Below are positions 10,784 through 21,896 of a stretch of 64,000 nt of DNA, piece by piece. Each line of letters starts with the position of its first letter. Positions within the stretch are counted from its first letter, which is position 1. Where the stretch lies: NCBI RefSeq assembly GCF_000143415.4, contig NW_003314262.1, positions 658,078 to 722,077 on the forward strand. Reading direction: 5' to 3'. Both the position numbers and the translations under genes were made by a program. The stretch comes from Selaginella moellendorffii. Its lineage: Eukaryota; Streptophyta; Lycopodiopsida; Selaginellales; Selaginellaceae. The notes under the pieces are model-generated. The model was not told the origin of the DNA. It searched no databases and was given only the letters and a program-made list of their open reading frames with translations.

Positions 10784-11350
10784 TCAATTGGAAACATCCC
10801 TGTTTTGAGCTGGTTCCTCGCCATGGGGAGGAGGCTGCTCGATTTCTTCGCGATGAGGTGGTTCCACAGGATGGGCAGAGTGATTTATTTCATTGCTCCC
10901 ACCTTGATCTTGGGGTGATTCCACGCGAGGAGGGTGCTCTACTGGATAGTCCTGGAGTTGTTCATTCTGCTGGGATCCATTCTGCTGGGGTTGGGATTGA
11001 TCCGGGTAAACTGGCACTGGGTAACGCATCCCTCCACCACCACCAAGAACTTGCTGCGCAACCTTGTTCCGTGCAACCAAACGCTCTTCCTCCGCCTTGC
11101 GGCTGGCCATCTCTCGCAAACTTGATTGCTTCTCCGAGGATTGCCTACGCAGCCCCTCGGCCCTGCCGTGCGCTGCCTCCCTAGCACCGGCGTCGAAAGG
11201 ATGAGCAATCTTACCTCCAACTTCCTTGGCGCTTGCAAAAGCATGATCAAGCTTCTCTCGGGCTCCAGATGCTAGCGTCACAATGTCTTCTTTGGCATTC
11301 GCTCGAGCCTCCCGCCTCATTGCATCCAGTGTCGCTTCAGATGCCGCCAT
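10784..11350 (-). CDS. LEA-like hydrophilic protein
   Basis: Single exon, 188 codons, starting ATG GCG GCG. The first 100 residues are charged and predicted helical (ANAKEDIVTLASGAREKLDHAFASAKEVGGKIA, written here only as the segment around residues 17-50; then SLREMASRKAEEERLVARNKVAQQ). Gly, Lys, Ala and Glu content and the KAEEERLVARNK block resemble group-1 (LEA_1) seed and desiccation proteins. The second half is Pro/Gln/Glu-rich and looks disordered. Such proteins protect cells during drying; that role is inferred from family resemblance, and membership is tentative. No signal peptide or membrane segment. Confidence 0.55.
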   Translation of the reverse strand: MAASEATLDAMRREARANAKEDIVTLASGAREKLDHAFASAKEVGGKIAHPFDAGAREAAHGRAEGLRRQSSEKQSSLREMASRKAEEERLVARNKVAQQVLGGGGGMRYPVPVYPDQSQPQQNGSQQNEQLQDYPVEHPPRVESPQDQGGSNEINHSAHPVEPPHREEIEQPPPHGEEPAQNRDVSN

Positions 11351-11515
11351 AGAATCAACCGATCAATCAGAGATCAAAGAGAACCAATCTATGAAAGAGA
11401 TCAAAGATATCCACAGCGGGCTATACAGAGCTTTCTTGTTTGCCCGAAGATCATCCAGCTCCATTTTAAAGATCTAGCAAAGCGCCACCTAAGGTAGCCA
11501 GGTGTCACCATAGAG

Positions 11516-14113
11516 TTAATGGGCCATGGTCACAATATCGTGAACTAGGATGTACGGAGAGGACTTGGATGGGACCAGCTTAGTTGCTTCTTGGGCTGCC
11601 CATTTCCCTCTGGCAGCGTCTGGATGAATCCGGCACGCGCTTAACATACTTATCCAAGCAACTTGGCTTGGTGTTACAGGCATTGTGTGTATAAGCTCTT
11701 CTGCTTCGCTCAGCCATCCTAAACGCCCAAGAACATCCACAATGCATCCATAGTGCTCCTCTCGACCAACACTCCTTCCGTCCAGCTCTTGAAGCATCCA
11801 CACGAAGTATAACCTTGCTTGGTCGACCAGACCGACATGGCTGCACAGAGTGAGGATGACTGTGAAGCTGATGCTATCTGGTTGGATCCCATCCAAGTGC
11901 ATTTCGTTCCACAGCTCCATGGCTTTGCTCGCACCGTTTTTGTGCCGGGAGGCTGCGAATCCCAGCTGAGCGTGAGCCGTGATCATCGCATTCCAAGACA
12001 CCACGTCCCTGTACTGCATGTTATGGAAAAACTCCTCGGCAACTTGGAGCTTACCGCACTTCACGTACAAGTTGAGCACGGCATTCTCCACTGGCCGGTC
12101 TCTCTCCAGCCCGCTGGAAACAATCCTTCGGTGGATCATCTCGCCCTTCTCGAGCGTCTGCAAGTTTGCACACGCCGTGATGCTGCTCGCGAACACGAAT
12201 GCATCGGCTCGAACTCTGCCTTCGCGTTGCATGTCGAGGTAGAAACTCAGAGCTCTTGGGTCCTGGCCGTCTCGAACGAGTGCTGCGATCATGATATTCC
12301 ATGTCACAACATTTCTTCGACCGGCCACCTTGTCAAACACCCTCTCGGCCTCCTCCAGATCGCCGAAACTCGCATACATCTCCAACAGAGCGTTGGTCAC
12401 CTCGATAGAAGCCGAGAGCTCCCGATCCAGAACTACGTGACTGTGTAATCTTCTGCCGGTCCGTTCATCGCCGGTTGCCGAACAGGCAGCCAGAACGCTT
12501 GCCAGGCAAATCTCATCAGCTCGGACTCCTTCCAGGTTCATCTTTGTATACAGCTCCAATGCATCGTGACCGCAGCCATGACGAACGTAGGCATCGATCA
12601 TCGCTGTCCAGGCCACCAGATCCTTTCTATGATCCACCATCTTGTCAAAAACTTCCACTGCCTCGTCCAAACTCCCACAGTTCGCATACATCTCAACCAA
12701 GGCAGTCGATGCGACGCTTGAGGATCCTCCTCCACCGTGCTCGATCCGTGCATGGAGTGCTCTTCCCACTGATAGCTTCTTGAGAAGCGAGCAGGCCGCG
12801 AGAACACTCGTCAGTGTCGAGATCTCAACCGGCTTCACCCCTTCCAGATCCATTTCCCAGAATGCTGTGAGTGCCTCCACTGGAAAGCAGTGCTGGGAAC
12901 AGGCCGAGATAAATCCGTTCCAGTCCTTCTCTGTGTCTGGTGAATCCATGAAAACTCTCTTGGCATCTTCCACACTTCCACACCTCGCATACATGTTGAC
13001 GAGAGCATTCTGGACGACAACACTTCCTTCCGGTTCCGGCCTGATCGTCAGAACCCGTTCGTGGACTGATCTGCCTTGTTGCAAGTCGGAGGAGGAGACC
13101 GCGGCACTAGAGAGCGTGAACATGTCGGGCTCCAAGCCTTCCACTTCCATCTCCCTGTACAGATTTAACGCTTCCTCGTTACAGCCAAGCCCGGCATTTG
13201 CAGCTATCATAATGTTCCAGGCAACCACGTCCTTGTCCTTGATTTTCCGGAACTTCCTCCATGCCTCTCCCAAGTTGCCACACTTGGCATACATGTTGAT
13301 CAGCGCGTTCTGTAAAGCAGCACCGCCGGAGGCCTCAAATCCCAGGCTGGTGGTTCTCTCATCGATCGCCTTCCCCTGCTCGATGAGCGCGAGACTCGAG
13401 CACGCTGCTAGTCCGGCTCCGAAAGTGAAAACGTCCGGCTCCATGCCTTCCAAGTCGATCGTCCAGAAAATCTCGAGAGCTTGCCTGTCATGTCCATGCT
13501 GGGCATTTGCCGCAATCATCGTGTTCCAGGAGACGATGTTTGGCTGGGACATCTCCCGGAACAAACGAGCAGCGTCCTCCAAGCTGCCACTTTTCGTGTA
13601 CATGTTTAGCAGCGAGTTCTGCAAGACAAGGTGAGTGCTTAGTCCGATGTCAACAAGCCGCTTGTGGAGACGCTTACCCAGCTCTAAGCATCCCAGTATG
13701 GAGCAAGCTCCCAGCACGCTGGAGAAGACGAAGCTATCGGCCCCGACTCCTTCCAGTTCCATCTTCCAAAACACTCGAAGAGCTTCTCTCCCATTTCCGT
13801 TGTCGACGTAAGCTGCGATGAGAAGCGTCCAGCTGAAAACGTTCGGCCGAGGAATCCTGTCAAAGGCAGCCCGAGCATCCTCCAAGCACCCCCATCTTCC
13901 ATACATCTGAACGATAAGATTTCCCAGGAATGTCTCTCGGTCCCGCCCAGTCCCGGACAGCTGAGAGTGAAGCCGCCTCCCATCTTCCACAGACCTTGAG
14001 ATTCCATACTGCCGTAAAAGAGCTGCAAACTCTGTCGAATCGACATCGTCAACTTCTCTGAAAGACCATGGCCGTGTTGAAACTTTCGTCGTCGCGGGAG
14101 GAGAGACGATCAT
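11516..14113 (-). CDS. Pentatricopeptide repeat (PPR) protein, PLS class with E-like end
   Basis: Intronless gene of 865 codons. Tandem degenerate 31-36-residue repeats fill about residues 55-830; typical units read NVFSWTLLIAAYVDNGNG, NIVSWNTMIAANAQHG, DVVAWNIMIAANAG and DVVSWNAMITAHAQLG, with length variation of P, L and S types. The end has HYGCIVDVLGRLGWLSEAEELIHTMP and WISMLSACRIHPD, as in E-type proteins. No DYW deaminase domain follows; the frame stops after VPSKSSPYILVHDIVTMAH. PLS proteins bind organelle RNA, usually as C-to-U editing or processing factors. Without DYW it would need a partner for deamination. No strong transit peptide is obvious in the first 30 residues. Confidence 0.9.
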   Translation of the reverse strand: MIVSPPATTKVSTRPWSFREVDDVDSTEFAALLRQYGISRSVEDGRRLHSQLSGTGRDRETFLGNLIVQMYGRWGCLEDARAAFDRIPRPNVFSWTLLIAAYVDNGNGREALRVFWKMELEGVGADSFVFSSVLGACSILGCLELGKRLHKRLVDIGLSTHLVLQNSLLNMYTKSGSLEDAARLFREMSQPNIVSWNTMIAANAQHGHDRQALEIFWTIDLEGMEPDVFTFGAGLAACSSLALIEQGKAIDERTTSLGFEASGGAALQNALINMYAKCGNLGEAWRKFRKIKDKDVVAWNIMIAANAGLGCNEEALNLYREMEVEGLEPDMFTLSSAAVSSSDLQQGRSVHERVLTIRPEPEGSVVVQNALVNMYARCGSVEDAKRVFMDSPDTEKDWNGFISACSQHCFPVEALTAFWEMDLEGVKPVEISTLTSVLAACSLLKKLSVGRALHARIEHGGGGSSSVASTALVEMYANCGSLDEAVEVFDKMVDHRKDLVAWTAMIDAYVRHGCGHDALELYTKMNLEGVRADEICLASVLAACSATGDERTGRRLHSHVVLDRELSASIEVTNALLEMYASFGDLEEAERVFDKVAGRRNVVTWNIMIAALVRDGQDPRALSFYLDMQREGRVRADAFVFASSITACANLQTLEKGEMIHRRIVSSGLERDRPVENAVLNLYVKCGKLQVAEEFFHNMQYRDVVSWNAMITAHAQLGFAASRHKNGASKAMELWNEMHLDGIQPDSISFTVILTLCSHVGLVDQARLYFVWMLQELDGRSVGREEHYGCIVDVLGRLGWLSEAEELIHTMPVTPSQVAWISMLSACRIHPDAARGKWAAQEATKLVPSKSSPYILVHDIVTMAH

Positions 14114-14197
14114 CCTTTTGATGACGATAGATAGATTATTACCATCACCCAGCCATCAACAAGCCGGCGTTTTTTCTTTCCTTGAGCTTGCAAGATC

Positions 14198-15010
14198 CTA
14201 GGAAACTTTGTGGCGCATTTCCTGGATCATCTTGTCGCTTGACTGCTTGGCGAACAGGCGCTGCTTGAATCGGACGTAAGGATAAGTTGCCAGCGACAAA
14301 AAATGCGCCGGCTTTGAGAAGGAGAAGATCTCGTACCAGATGCTGTCATCTTCCTTGTTCCATTCCACAGAAAATCGCTCTTCACCAGCCTATAAACCAC
14401 TCGATCGATTGATCATCCATTGTTGCAAAAGGAAAGAAGAAAAGAAGAGTTTTTTTTGCTGACTTACCAGGAGATGGCCCTGCAAGGTCCCACTTCCAAA
14501 GGCGTAGACGATTTTGTTGTTCTTCCTGGCTTGCTCTCGATCGTCGCGAATGTAGCGAAGACGTAGTGGATTCACGATCCAGAAAAGCCCTTCCTTGCTA
14601 CACACATTGAATCCCTGGCCACGCTCGATCGGCGTCTCCCGCGGAACGAATGCCCAGCCCAGCTGAAAATGCCTGCGCAGCCAAGCATTTCTTCACGCCA
14701 TCGCAAATCACTCCACAGAAAACCTACCGCCAATCTTGGAGCAAATTCTTGGCCCTGATGAACGCCTCCTCTTGGCCGTGGCCGATCTTCACCCTGGAAT
14801 GGTTGATCGCAAACCCTTGGCGCTCGATCGATTGGAGGCGCTCGTCCGTCCACGCCGCCTCGCTGCAGCAGTCCTCTGCTGTGTAGTTGAAATCTAAATC
14901 CCTAAAGAACAAGGAACACGATAAGGAACATGGATCGATGCCGCAAAATCTTGCCTGTGATCCTTGGCCTGCGATGGCGGCTTGCTCCATCCCCAGCCCA
15001 GGAGCACCAT
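14198..15010 (-). CDS. UPF0548 (DUF1990) protein
   Basis: Starts MVLLGWGWSKP at 15010, matching the usual start of plant UPF0548 proteins. Exon 1 ends at 14955 with a GC donor (AG|GCAAGA) and joins exon 2 at 14901 (DLDFNYTAED). Exon 2 has GFAINHSRVKIGHG. A following exon carries HFQLGWAFVPRETPIERGQGF, then FGSGTLQGHLL, and the last exon has AGEERFSVEW and YEIFSFSKPAHFLS, all family-typical. The stop is TAG at 14198. The family is found in plants and bacteria; its biochemical role is not established. No signal peptide or membrane segment seen. Confidence 0.85.
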
Positions 15011-15233
15011 ATCTAAAACTAGGGCAAGAGAGGGATTGCATTGCATTCAAAGAAATTTTGTTTGCCCGCATAGCTCCATGGCTTTGAGAGAAGCGGACGG
15101 TCCTATGAATGGTGTTCGGGGGAGAAGATTTTCTCTACATGGGAGAGCAAAACTAAAACCAAACGAAGGCTTTTCCCTTGCCCGACGCTCCGATCGATGC
15201 CGGGATCGATCAATGTGTGTGAAACTCCTAGGC

Positions 15234-16007
15234 CTACTTCCTCTTGATCTTCTTCTTCTTGTTAGCGCTGCCACTGCCGCCGCCGCCGCTCTTCTTGTTC
15301 TTGTTCTTCAGCATGAGCACCGAGTCCTGGAACTTGGAGGGCAAAAGGGTCGCCCTCTTGCGCTTGGGCCGGCCAATTCGCTCCTCCTCGTCGCTACTGC
15401 TGCCGCCGATCGAAGAGGGCTTGCTCGGAAAACCATCGCTGGGCCGGGAAGGAGACGATACTGGCCCCCGCCTCCTCTGGAAGATCGAAAATCCCAGGCT
15501 CTGGACGAAGACCCTTCTCCCGGGGGGACGACAGGCGCTGGCCGCGGAGTCGTGGATTTGTGACTGGATGACAGCGCAATGAGCCAGCACGTCCAGAGCG
15601 AGCAAGCTCTCCACGGCAATTGCTTCCGCGGTGACGCTGGAATCGGCTTGATCCTCGTGCTCCTCATGCTCGATCAGCGGCGTCGGATCTGTGGATTTCT
15701 TCGACCAATTCTCCCCCGACTGCGTAGCGCTGCCGCTGAAATATCCCCCGGCGTGCCCGATGGAAGGCGATGGAGCAGCATTATGGCTTGATGCCGTTCT
15801 CCTCTTGTTCTTGCCGATGCTGCACACTCCAGGATCGGGGAGGCGCTGGTGAGCCACCGATCCATTCCACGCTACCTCGGCGCCTGCCTGGGGCTTCATC
15901 GTCCTGTGCCGAGCGACGGCGATGCTGCCTCGCAATGGCCCTTGCTGGATCATGACCTCGTTCCAAGACGGCGAGGGGCAAGAGCTTCGAAATCTCTTGT
16001 GCTGCAT
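15234..16007 (-). CDS. Unknown basic protein with an LPxxxxDSVL motif
   Basis: Single open frame of about 257 codons from the first in-frame ATG (MQHKRFRSSCP). It is Ser/Arg/Pro-rich, with a short Ala/Leu-rich helix near the middle (AIAVESLLALDVLAHCAVIQ) and a very basic C-terminus: RPKRKRATLLPSKFQDSVL, followed by Lys/Gly runs ending KKKKIKRK. The basic end could be a nuclear signal. The LPSKFQDSVL block resembles [10 protein letters not shown] in the ATX-type gene transcribed divergently to its right. No catalytic motif. Its status as a real gene rests on frame length, the motif and composition. Confidence 0.5.
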   Translation of the reverse strand: MQHKRFRSSCPSPSWNEVMIQQGPLRGSIAVARHRTMKPQAGAEVAWNGSVAHQRLPDPGVCSIGKNKRRTASSHNAAPSPSIGHAGGYFSGSATQSGENWSKKSTDPTPLIEHEEHEDQADSSVTAEAIAVESLLALDVLAHCAVIQSQIHDSAASACRPPGRRVFVQSLGFSIFQRRRGPVSSPSRPSDGFPSKPSSIGGSSSDEEERIGRPKRKRATLLPSKFQDSVLMLKNKNKKSGGGGSGSANKKKKIKRK

Positions 16008-16770
16008 TGAATTGGCTCTGCGGTGGAGAGATGGAGCTCCTGGTTGCTCGCTTCTGCCCGAAATCCTCAATCTAGTCTAGAAGGAAGCGCTGCGCTAGAG
16101 ACTCCTAAAACAAGACGATCGCTCGGCTCTGGGGAATTGCATGGCGAGGATCTTGGACGCCGGCGAGGTGAAGAGAGGAGAGAGGAGGAAGAAGATCCAT
16201 GGCGGTTGCCCTGCTTGCCCTGGACAAAGGAGAAATGGAAGGAAGAGAATCGGGTAGAACGCCTCGCCTCGCCTTGTGCACAAAGTGTTTGTTGGGACAG
16301 GGTTCGAACCCTGGCCTTCTTGGATTGCCACGCGGCAGTCGCCAAGTGGCCCTTGGGCTTAATGCGGCTGTGGCCGGATGGGCCAAGGGAAAATGGGGGC
16401 GTCAAAGAGAAGGCATACAACAAACACATCGGCAGCAAATATTACTCTATCCCCGGGGTAGAAGATCCATCCGCGGCGAGGAAATAGGGCTTGCGCGATC
16501 GATCCATGGCTGCGCGGAGGCGATGAAGATTACAGGTATGCCGCGGTTGCTGCCGTCTTGCCAGCATTGTGTACTCGATCGCTGCGCCGCGAATGCGGTG
16601 AAATGCCGCGCGGTGTCCGAGGCGGAGGAGGAGGAGGAAGAGGAGGAGGAGGAAGGACGAGAGGAGGATCAAAGAGAGGAATCCAAATGAGAGCTGGGCA
16701 ATCGGGATCAGCATAGCAGGCCAGATTCCTAGTTAGTGTGTTCGTGTGATTAGGGCGACGGCCGTAGCTA
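16008..16770. other. Divergent intergenic region, unknown gene / ATX-type gene
   Basis: Holds presumably both promoters. A perfect palindrome CAGGGTTCGAACCCTG (about 16301-16316) contains a B-box-like GGTTCGAACC but no matching A-box or tRNA fold. A GGA-rich run (about 16622-16665) lies nearer the ATX start. No protein gene is supported. Confidence 0.4.
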
Positions 16771-19700
16771 ATGGGGACAGGGCAGGGTAGCGATGCCGGC
16801 TTCGGGACAGATTACTTGACGAGGCAGCTCATCGCTCCGGCTGCTCCATCCGGATGCGCAACATTTCATCATCAATCCGTGAACAGGAATGGGTTTCGCG
16901 ATCTCGATCGAGATGTTGGAGGCGGTGTCGAGCAGCAGCAGCAGCAGCAGGCTATCAGGTTGGCATCGTTCTGGCGACCTCCAGCGGCAATCAAGCCCAA
17001 TCCCATACACAATCCCAGCCCCATCAAGCAGCCCACATTGGCAGCAGCGCAATTCCAAGCGCCCGGCAGCTGCGACGACAAGAAGCCATTGATGCAGCTG
17101 GGCAAGAGTCGCAATGGGATCAAGCGAGTGCACGCCTCGTGCATCAATCACGGCCAAGCTGATCGATGCATTGGCGAGAGGATTGCTTTGCCTGTTACTC
17201 CGCCACCGCCACCACCTCCCCCAGCGGCTTCTTCTCTCGATTCCAAGCCTCCAGTCGGACTACTACACGTTGGTGGGTTTCATCGAGGGTGGAACAGTAG
17301 TGATGTTACGAGCACCCACATAAAGGTGGAGGCCGATCCTTTAGCATCCAGCAAGAATTTGGGTGGGAAGAAGGATGCTGGACCGAGTCTTCCAGTTCCA
17401 GGCAAACTCTCTCTCAAGCGCTGCAAGCCCACCACTTCAGACGAAGTTTCAAAAAGACTGAAGAAGCCGAAGGTTGAAGCTTTTGGGCAGGACAAGCTCG
17501 AGTTCAAGAGAAGCTTGGCGCTTGTGATCAAAGCTCTCAACGCTCTATCTTGTTCTTCATTTGACGAGGACGACGAGGGTGTCTTTGCAAAGACCCAGGT
17601 GCATGACTTGGTACCACCAGAGGAGAGCTCCATCCAACATGGTAGCTGCCGAACCAGACGCTCTGTCGATGCAGGTACGCCATCGCATTGCGGCAATTTG
17701 ATCTGACGAGTGCATATCGTGACGCAGATTGTTCAGAAAGTAGCAACATCTCGTTCTCGAATGAAACCACTGGCCATCCGAGCAAGGACGAGGAGGTCGC
17801 TCCCCTTATACGCTCCAAACGGGGAAGGTCGCAGGCCTTGCCGACGAGATTACGTGACTCGGTGCTTGCTCCGTTGAAGAAACGTTCCACTCGAGGCTCC
17901 AAGCGCGAGATTGAAGAAAAAGCTCGTCCTGCTGAAGAAGCCCAACAAGCTGGGAGAAAGCACGATGCAAACTCTGTTACATCCAGGAGTGATGGCATCC
18001 ATGAATCCCCGACATTGACATCAGTTGAAGTGCTGAGAAGAAAGGCGGAAGTGCGGTTTTCTCCCGCCGAAGTGGAGGTTACCTCTGTCATATCGTCGCA
18101 AAAGCTTTCCACGGTCACGGATGCGGAAACAATCTCAGAGTGCGATGGAAAAGCCGCTTTCATCACCTGTGGCTCACACTCCCTTGAAGAGTTTGACATT
18201 GGAGACATTGTTTGGGCGAAATCTGGGAAGAAGAAGGACCCTGTTTGGCCAGCAAAGGTAGTTGATCCTATCAAGGAGGTACCGGAGTCCGTTCGAAGGA
18301 AATGCGTCCCAAATCGGCTCTGCGTTATGTTCTACGGCGAATCTTTAGCGAGAGGAGTGAAACGACGGGTAAGCTGTTTCTACTTATTACTTGTTTGTAC
18401 TAACTTCGATGCTTTAGGACTATGCATGGGTAAGAAAGGGCATGATATTTCCCTTCGTGGATTATTTGGAAAGGTAAGAATGTGAGTCCACAATTTAGAT
18501 GTGACGGACTTGTTTCTCAGGTTCCAGAGCCAAACATCATTTAACAAGAGTCAGCCCGGTGATTTTTGGTCTGCCATTGAAGAAGCAACTCTGGCCGAAG
18601 CTGGTTTCGAAGAATGTGAAGATGTTTGCAAAAAACCCTCTCACAGCGAAGATGAGAGCAAATGCGAAGATGCTAAGCAAAGGGTATGCAAACTTCTGAA
18701 AGTAAACATGCATAGCTCTAACGGAACATTGTGCAGATAAATATTTGTGTCGGTTGTGGAGCTGCTTTGTTCGGAAGGATAAAATTGAACCCGGTCCCTG
18801 AAGAGCTATTGTGCAGACATTGTAAAAAGGTCTGTGTATTTATCTTTGTCTTGACTTTCTTGGTCTTGACTTCTCGACGTCAGCTTTACAAATCAAGGCA
18901 GTACTGTGGAATTTGCAAGAAGGTTTGGCATCCAAATGACAAAGGCGACTGGGTAAAGCGTTCTTCTTTTCTTTTTTCTTTTCTTTCTTTTTTCTAGTTT
19001 GCTGAATGCGAAACTTTTGTAGGCTGCATGCGACAATTGTGAAATCTGGGTACATGCTGAATGTGACAATATCAGCAGCAAGCAGCTGAAGGTTGTATTG
19101 AAACTCTCTTGACTGTCACATTAAAATTTCTAACAGTAACTAAACAAACAGGAGCTGAAACGCTGTACTTACTACTGTCCCGACTGCAGAAACACGCAGA
19201 ACATTTCGAAGAAGCGAGGGGCCGAGTAAGCTATACTCATCTGCATATCTCTTACATATTTAACTTGTACCCTGTAGCTCAAACGGGAACAATGGCTCAA
19301 CATACGTTCTTCCACGCAAGCTACTTGTGACATGTTCAGGGTGCGAAGCAGAATATTTGCCAAAGCATCACCGGTAAGCTATTGTCTTCCTCTTCCTGTC
19401 TTCCACTGACTGGACGATAACATTTTACAGAATCCTTTGCAAGTGCGAACGATGTGGTGACGGAAAGCATATGCTACCTTCAGAATGGGAACAACACACT
19501 GGATCTAAGAAGAGAAGGTGGAAGGAGACTATCGTGGTCAAAAATCTGAACCAGACTCTTCTCTCCTGGGTATGTCCCGTGCATATGTTTTGCATCGAAC
19601 TAATCCTGCTCATCCTGTAGCTACGACTTATGCTGGAGGGCGGCGCTATCGGCCTTGCTTACGATGGTCCTGAACTTTGCACGCCAAACAGCTATCGTGT

Positions 19701-21766
19701 GAAGGAACTTTTGACATGTTTGGAAGGTAAGAACTTATTTTGGCAAATAAACAGAATGACCAAGCATTAGTTTTAGCGGCATACAAACCGGTTGTTCCTA
19801 TCTGGACACCTGAAAGGTGTGCTGTTTGCCGATGGATTGAAGACTACGATGTGAACAAGATTATTATTTGCAACAGGTATTTATTTTCTGCTTAAAGATA
19901 AACTTGAGCCAGTCGCTATGTAGGTGCCAATTGGCTGTTCATGAAGAGTGCTATGGGGTCAAAGCTTCAGAAATAAGTGGTTCATGGGTTTGTCGAGGTT
20001 GCGAGACGCCTGATGCTGTGCGCGATTGCTGCCTTTGTCCCGTGAAAGGTAATCCGTCTTCCTGTTAAGTTTGTGTAAGATGCATCACTTGCTTATTACA
20101 GGTGGAGCACTCAAGCCTACCACTATCAAAGGTCTTTGGGTGCATATTACGTGTGCTTGGTTTATTCATGAGGTGACGTTCAAGGATGAAGTAGCAATGG
20201 AGCCAGCCGCAGGCATTACCCGAATCGATCTAATGCGTTTCCGCGAGGTTTGTGCCGAAAGCCCTTACTTCCACCTTTGTCCTAATTTTTACTTCTTTCT
20301 CGGTGAAGGCCTGTGCAGTTTGCAAGCAAATTCATGGGGTCTGTATACAGTGCAACAAATGTAAAACCCTGTATCATCCAATGTGTGCTTTGAGAGCCGG
20401 ATATCACATGGAGGTAAGCTCTTCAGCTTTCAGTTCTATCCTATACACGATGATGTTTCAGGTTCAAATTTCCTATAAGAAAAATGGTTCTTTTGAGACA
20501 AGAATGATAACTTATTGCGCCACGCACAAGTATTGTCTTGTTATTTATTTCTGTTCAGAGCTAAAAGAAATGTTGCAGGGCGCCAAAGCCAGATTCATAC
20601 ATACAATATACTACAGACAAGGGTGTTTCACTGGGAAAGAAAGAACGGTTCAGTAATGGTCAATCTTCCAAATCTTCGAGTACATTCAACTCCTTTCCTA
20701 AGAAGCTGTGCGATGATCTAGAAAAAGAGTTTCAAAATTTTCGGCGATCTAAAAACCCAGCTGCAAGGTGTCAAGTTTATGGTCAGAACATGTATTACAA
20801 GGTGCTTTTGTTTGGCTTTGTATTTCAGTTTATGAATTTTTCGTGCGTTTCTTGCAGAGAAGCAACAGAAGTCCGATAGCTTACAGGGTGATGGGATACA
20901 GTCATCACTCTACGGAAAGCATAGATGCCCTTCGGGTACGAAGTTCATGTATGATTCGTGCTAATTGTTGTTCATGGCAGGATTTTCCGGAACTCGAACA
21001 TGAGGACCTTGTTGATATGAAGACGAGGTTGTCGTTTTTGGAGGCAAGTGGCATTACATGATTGTTATCATCATTTTCTTTGTTCTGTTTCTCTTGTCCA
21101 GAAAACTGAAAAGTCTCGAGTCTGCTTCGGGAAGTCGGGTATTCACGGTTGGGGATTGTTTGCGCGCAGGACCATCGAAGAGGGAGAAATCGTAAGATAA
21201 CGTTGTTTCTCCTAGGTGCTTGGAGTCTAATTTCCTTGACGCAGGTTGTTGAGTACCGAGGCGAGCAAGTGAGAAGAAGTGTCGCCGATTTGAGAGAAAA
21301 GCGATACCGTGACCAAGGAAAAGATTGCTACGTAAGGATTATCATTTTTCTTACCATGTTGGTAACGTATCAAACCGTCTTGCAGTTGTTCAAGATAAGT
21401 GAGGAGATTGTAATCGATGCCACTGAGAAAGGGAACATAGGTCGGCTCATCAACCACTCGGTGTGTTGATTTTAAAAACATCCTGCTTCTTTATGCTGAT
21501 TTTTAGATATGGTTTCTTTGCAGTGCTCACCCAGTTGCTATGCACGAATTTTATGCGTTGATGGTGAGGAAAGCCGCATCGTTCTCATTGCGAAGCGAAA
21601 TGTGGCTGCGGGCGAGGAGCTTACGTAAGTTGCATATCGTTTGTTCATGGTTTAGTCATTTGTTGCTTTCCTTTATCGTTACAGATACGACTATCAGTTT
21701 GAGGAGGAAGACAAGAAGGTTCCTTGCTTGTGCGGATCCGACTCGTGCCGGCAATACATGAACTAG
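16771..21766 (+). CDS. ATX3/4/5-type trithorax histone H3-Lys4 methyltransferase
   Basis: Many-exon gene. Exon 1 (16771-about 17672) encodes a Gln/Pro-rich N-terminus. In order follow [10 protein letters not shown] (about 17843), a PWWP domain ([23 protein letters not shown], about 18195-18560), a Cys-rich PHD finger (CVGCGAAL... [12 protein letters not shown]... [13 protein letters not shown], 18736-19190), a [21 protein letters not shown] block (19440-19510), a second extended PHD ([22 protein letters not shown] to YCATH, 19818-20524) and a SET domain ([17 protein letters not shown]... [15 protein letters not shown]... [11 protein letters not shown]) with post-SET C-x-C-x4-C (CLCGSDSC). The domain order is that of the ATX3-5 group, which methylates H3K4 at active chromatin. 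SET catalytic NHSC and the Tyr of YDY are present. Stop TAG at 21764. Confidence 0.92.
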
Positions 21767-21896
21767 CGGCACAACTTGATTTTTACATAAACGAGAGGAG
21801 GATCAAGGCAGCGCTGTACATTATCCCCGGAGGTGAGAACATATATATATAGATATATACACTAAACTGGAAACTGGAAGCAAGAGAGCAGTCCTT

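Noticed and set aside
16301-16316. Palindrome CAGGGTTCGAACCCTG, resembling a tRNA T-arm/B-box
   Set aside because: No A-box at the needed spacing on either strand and no acceptor or anticodon stem.
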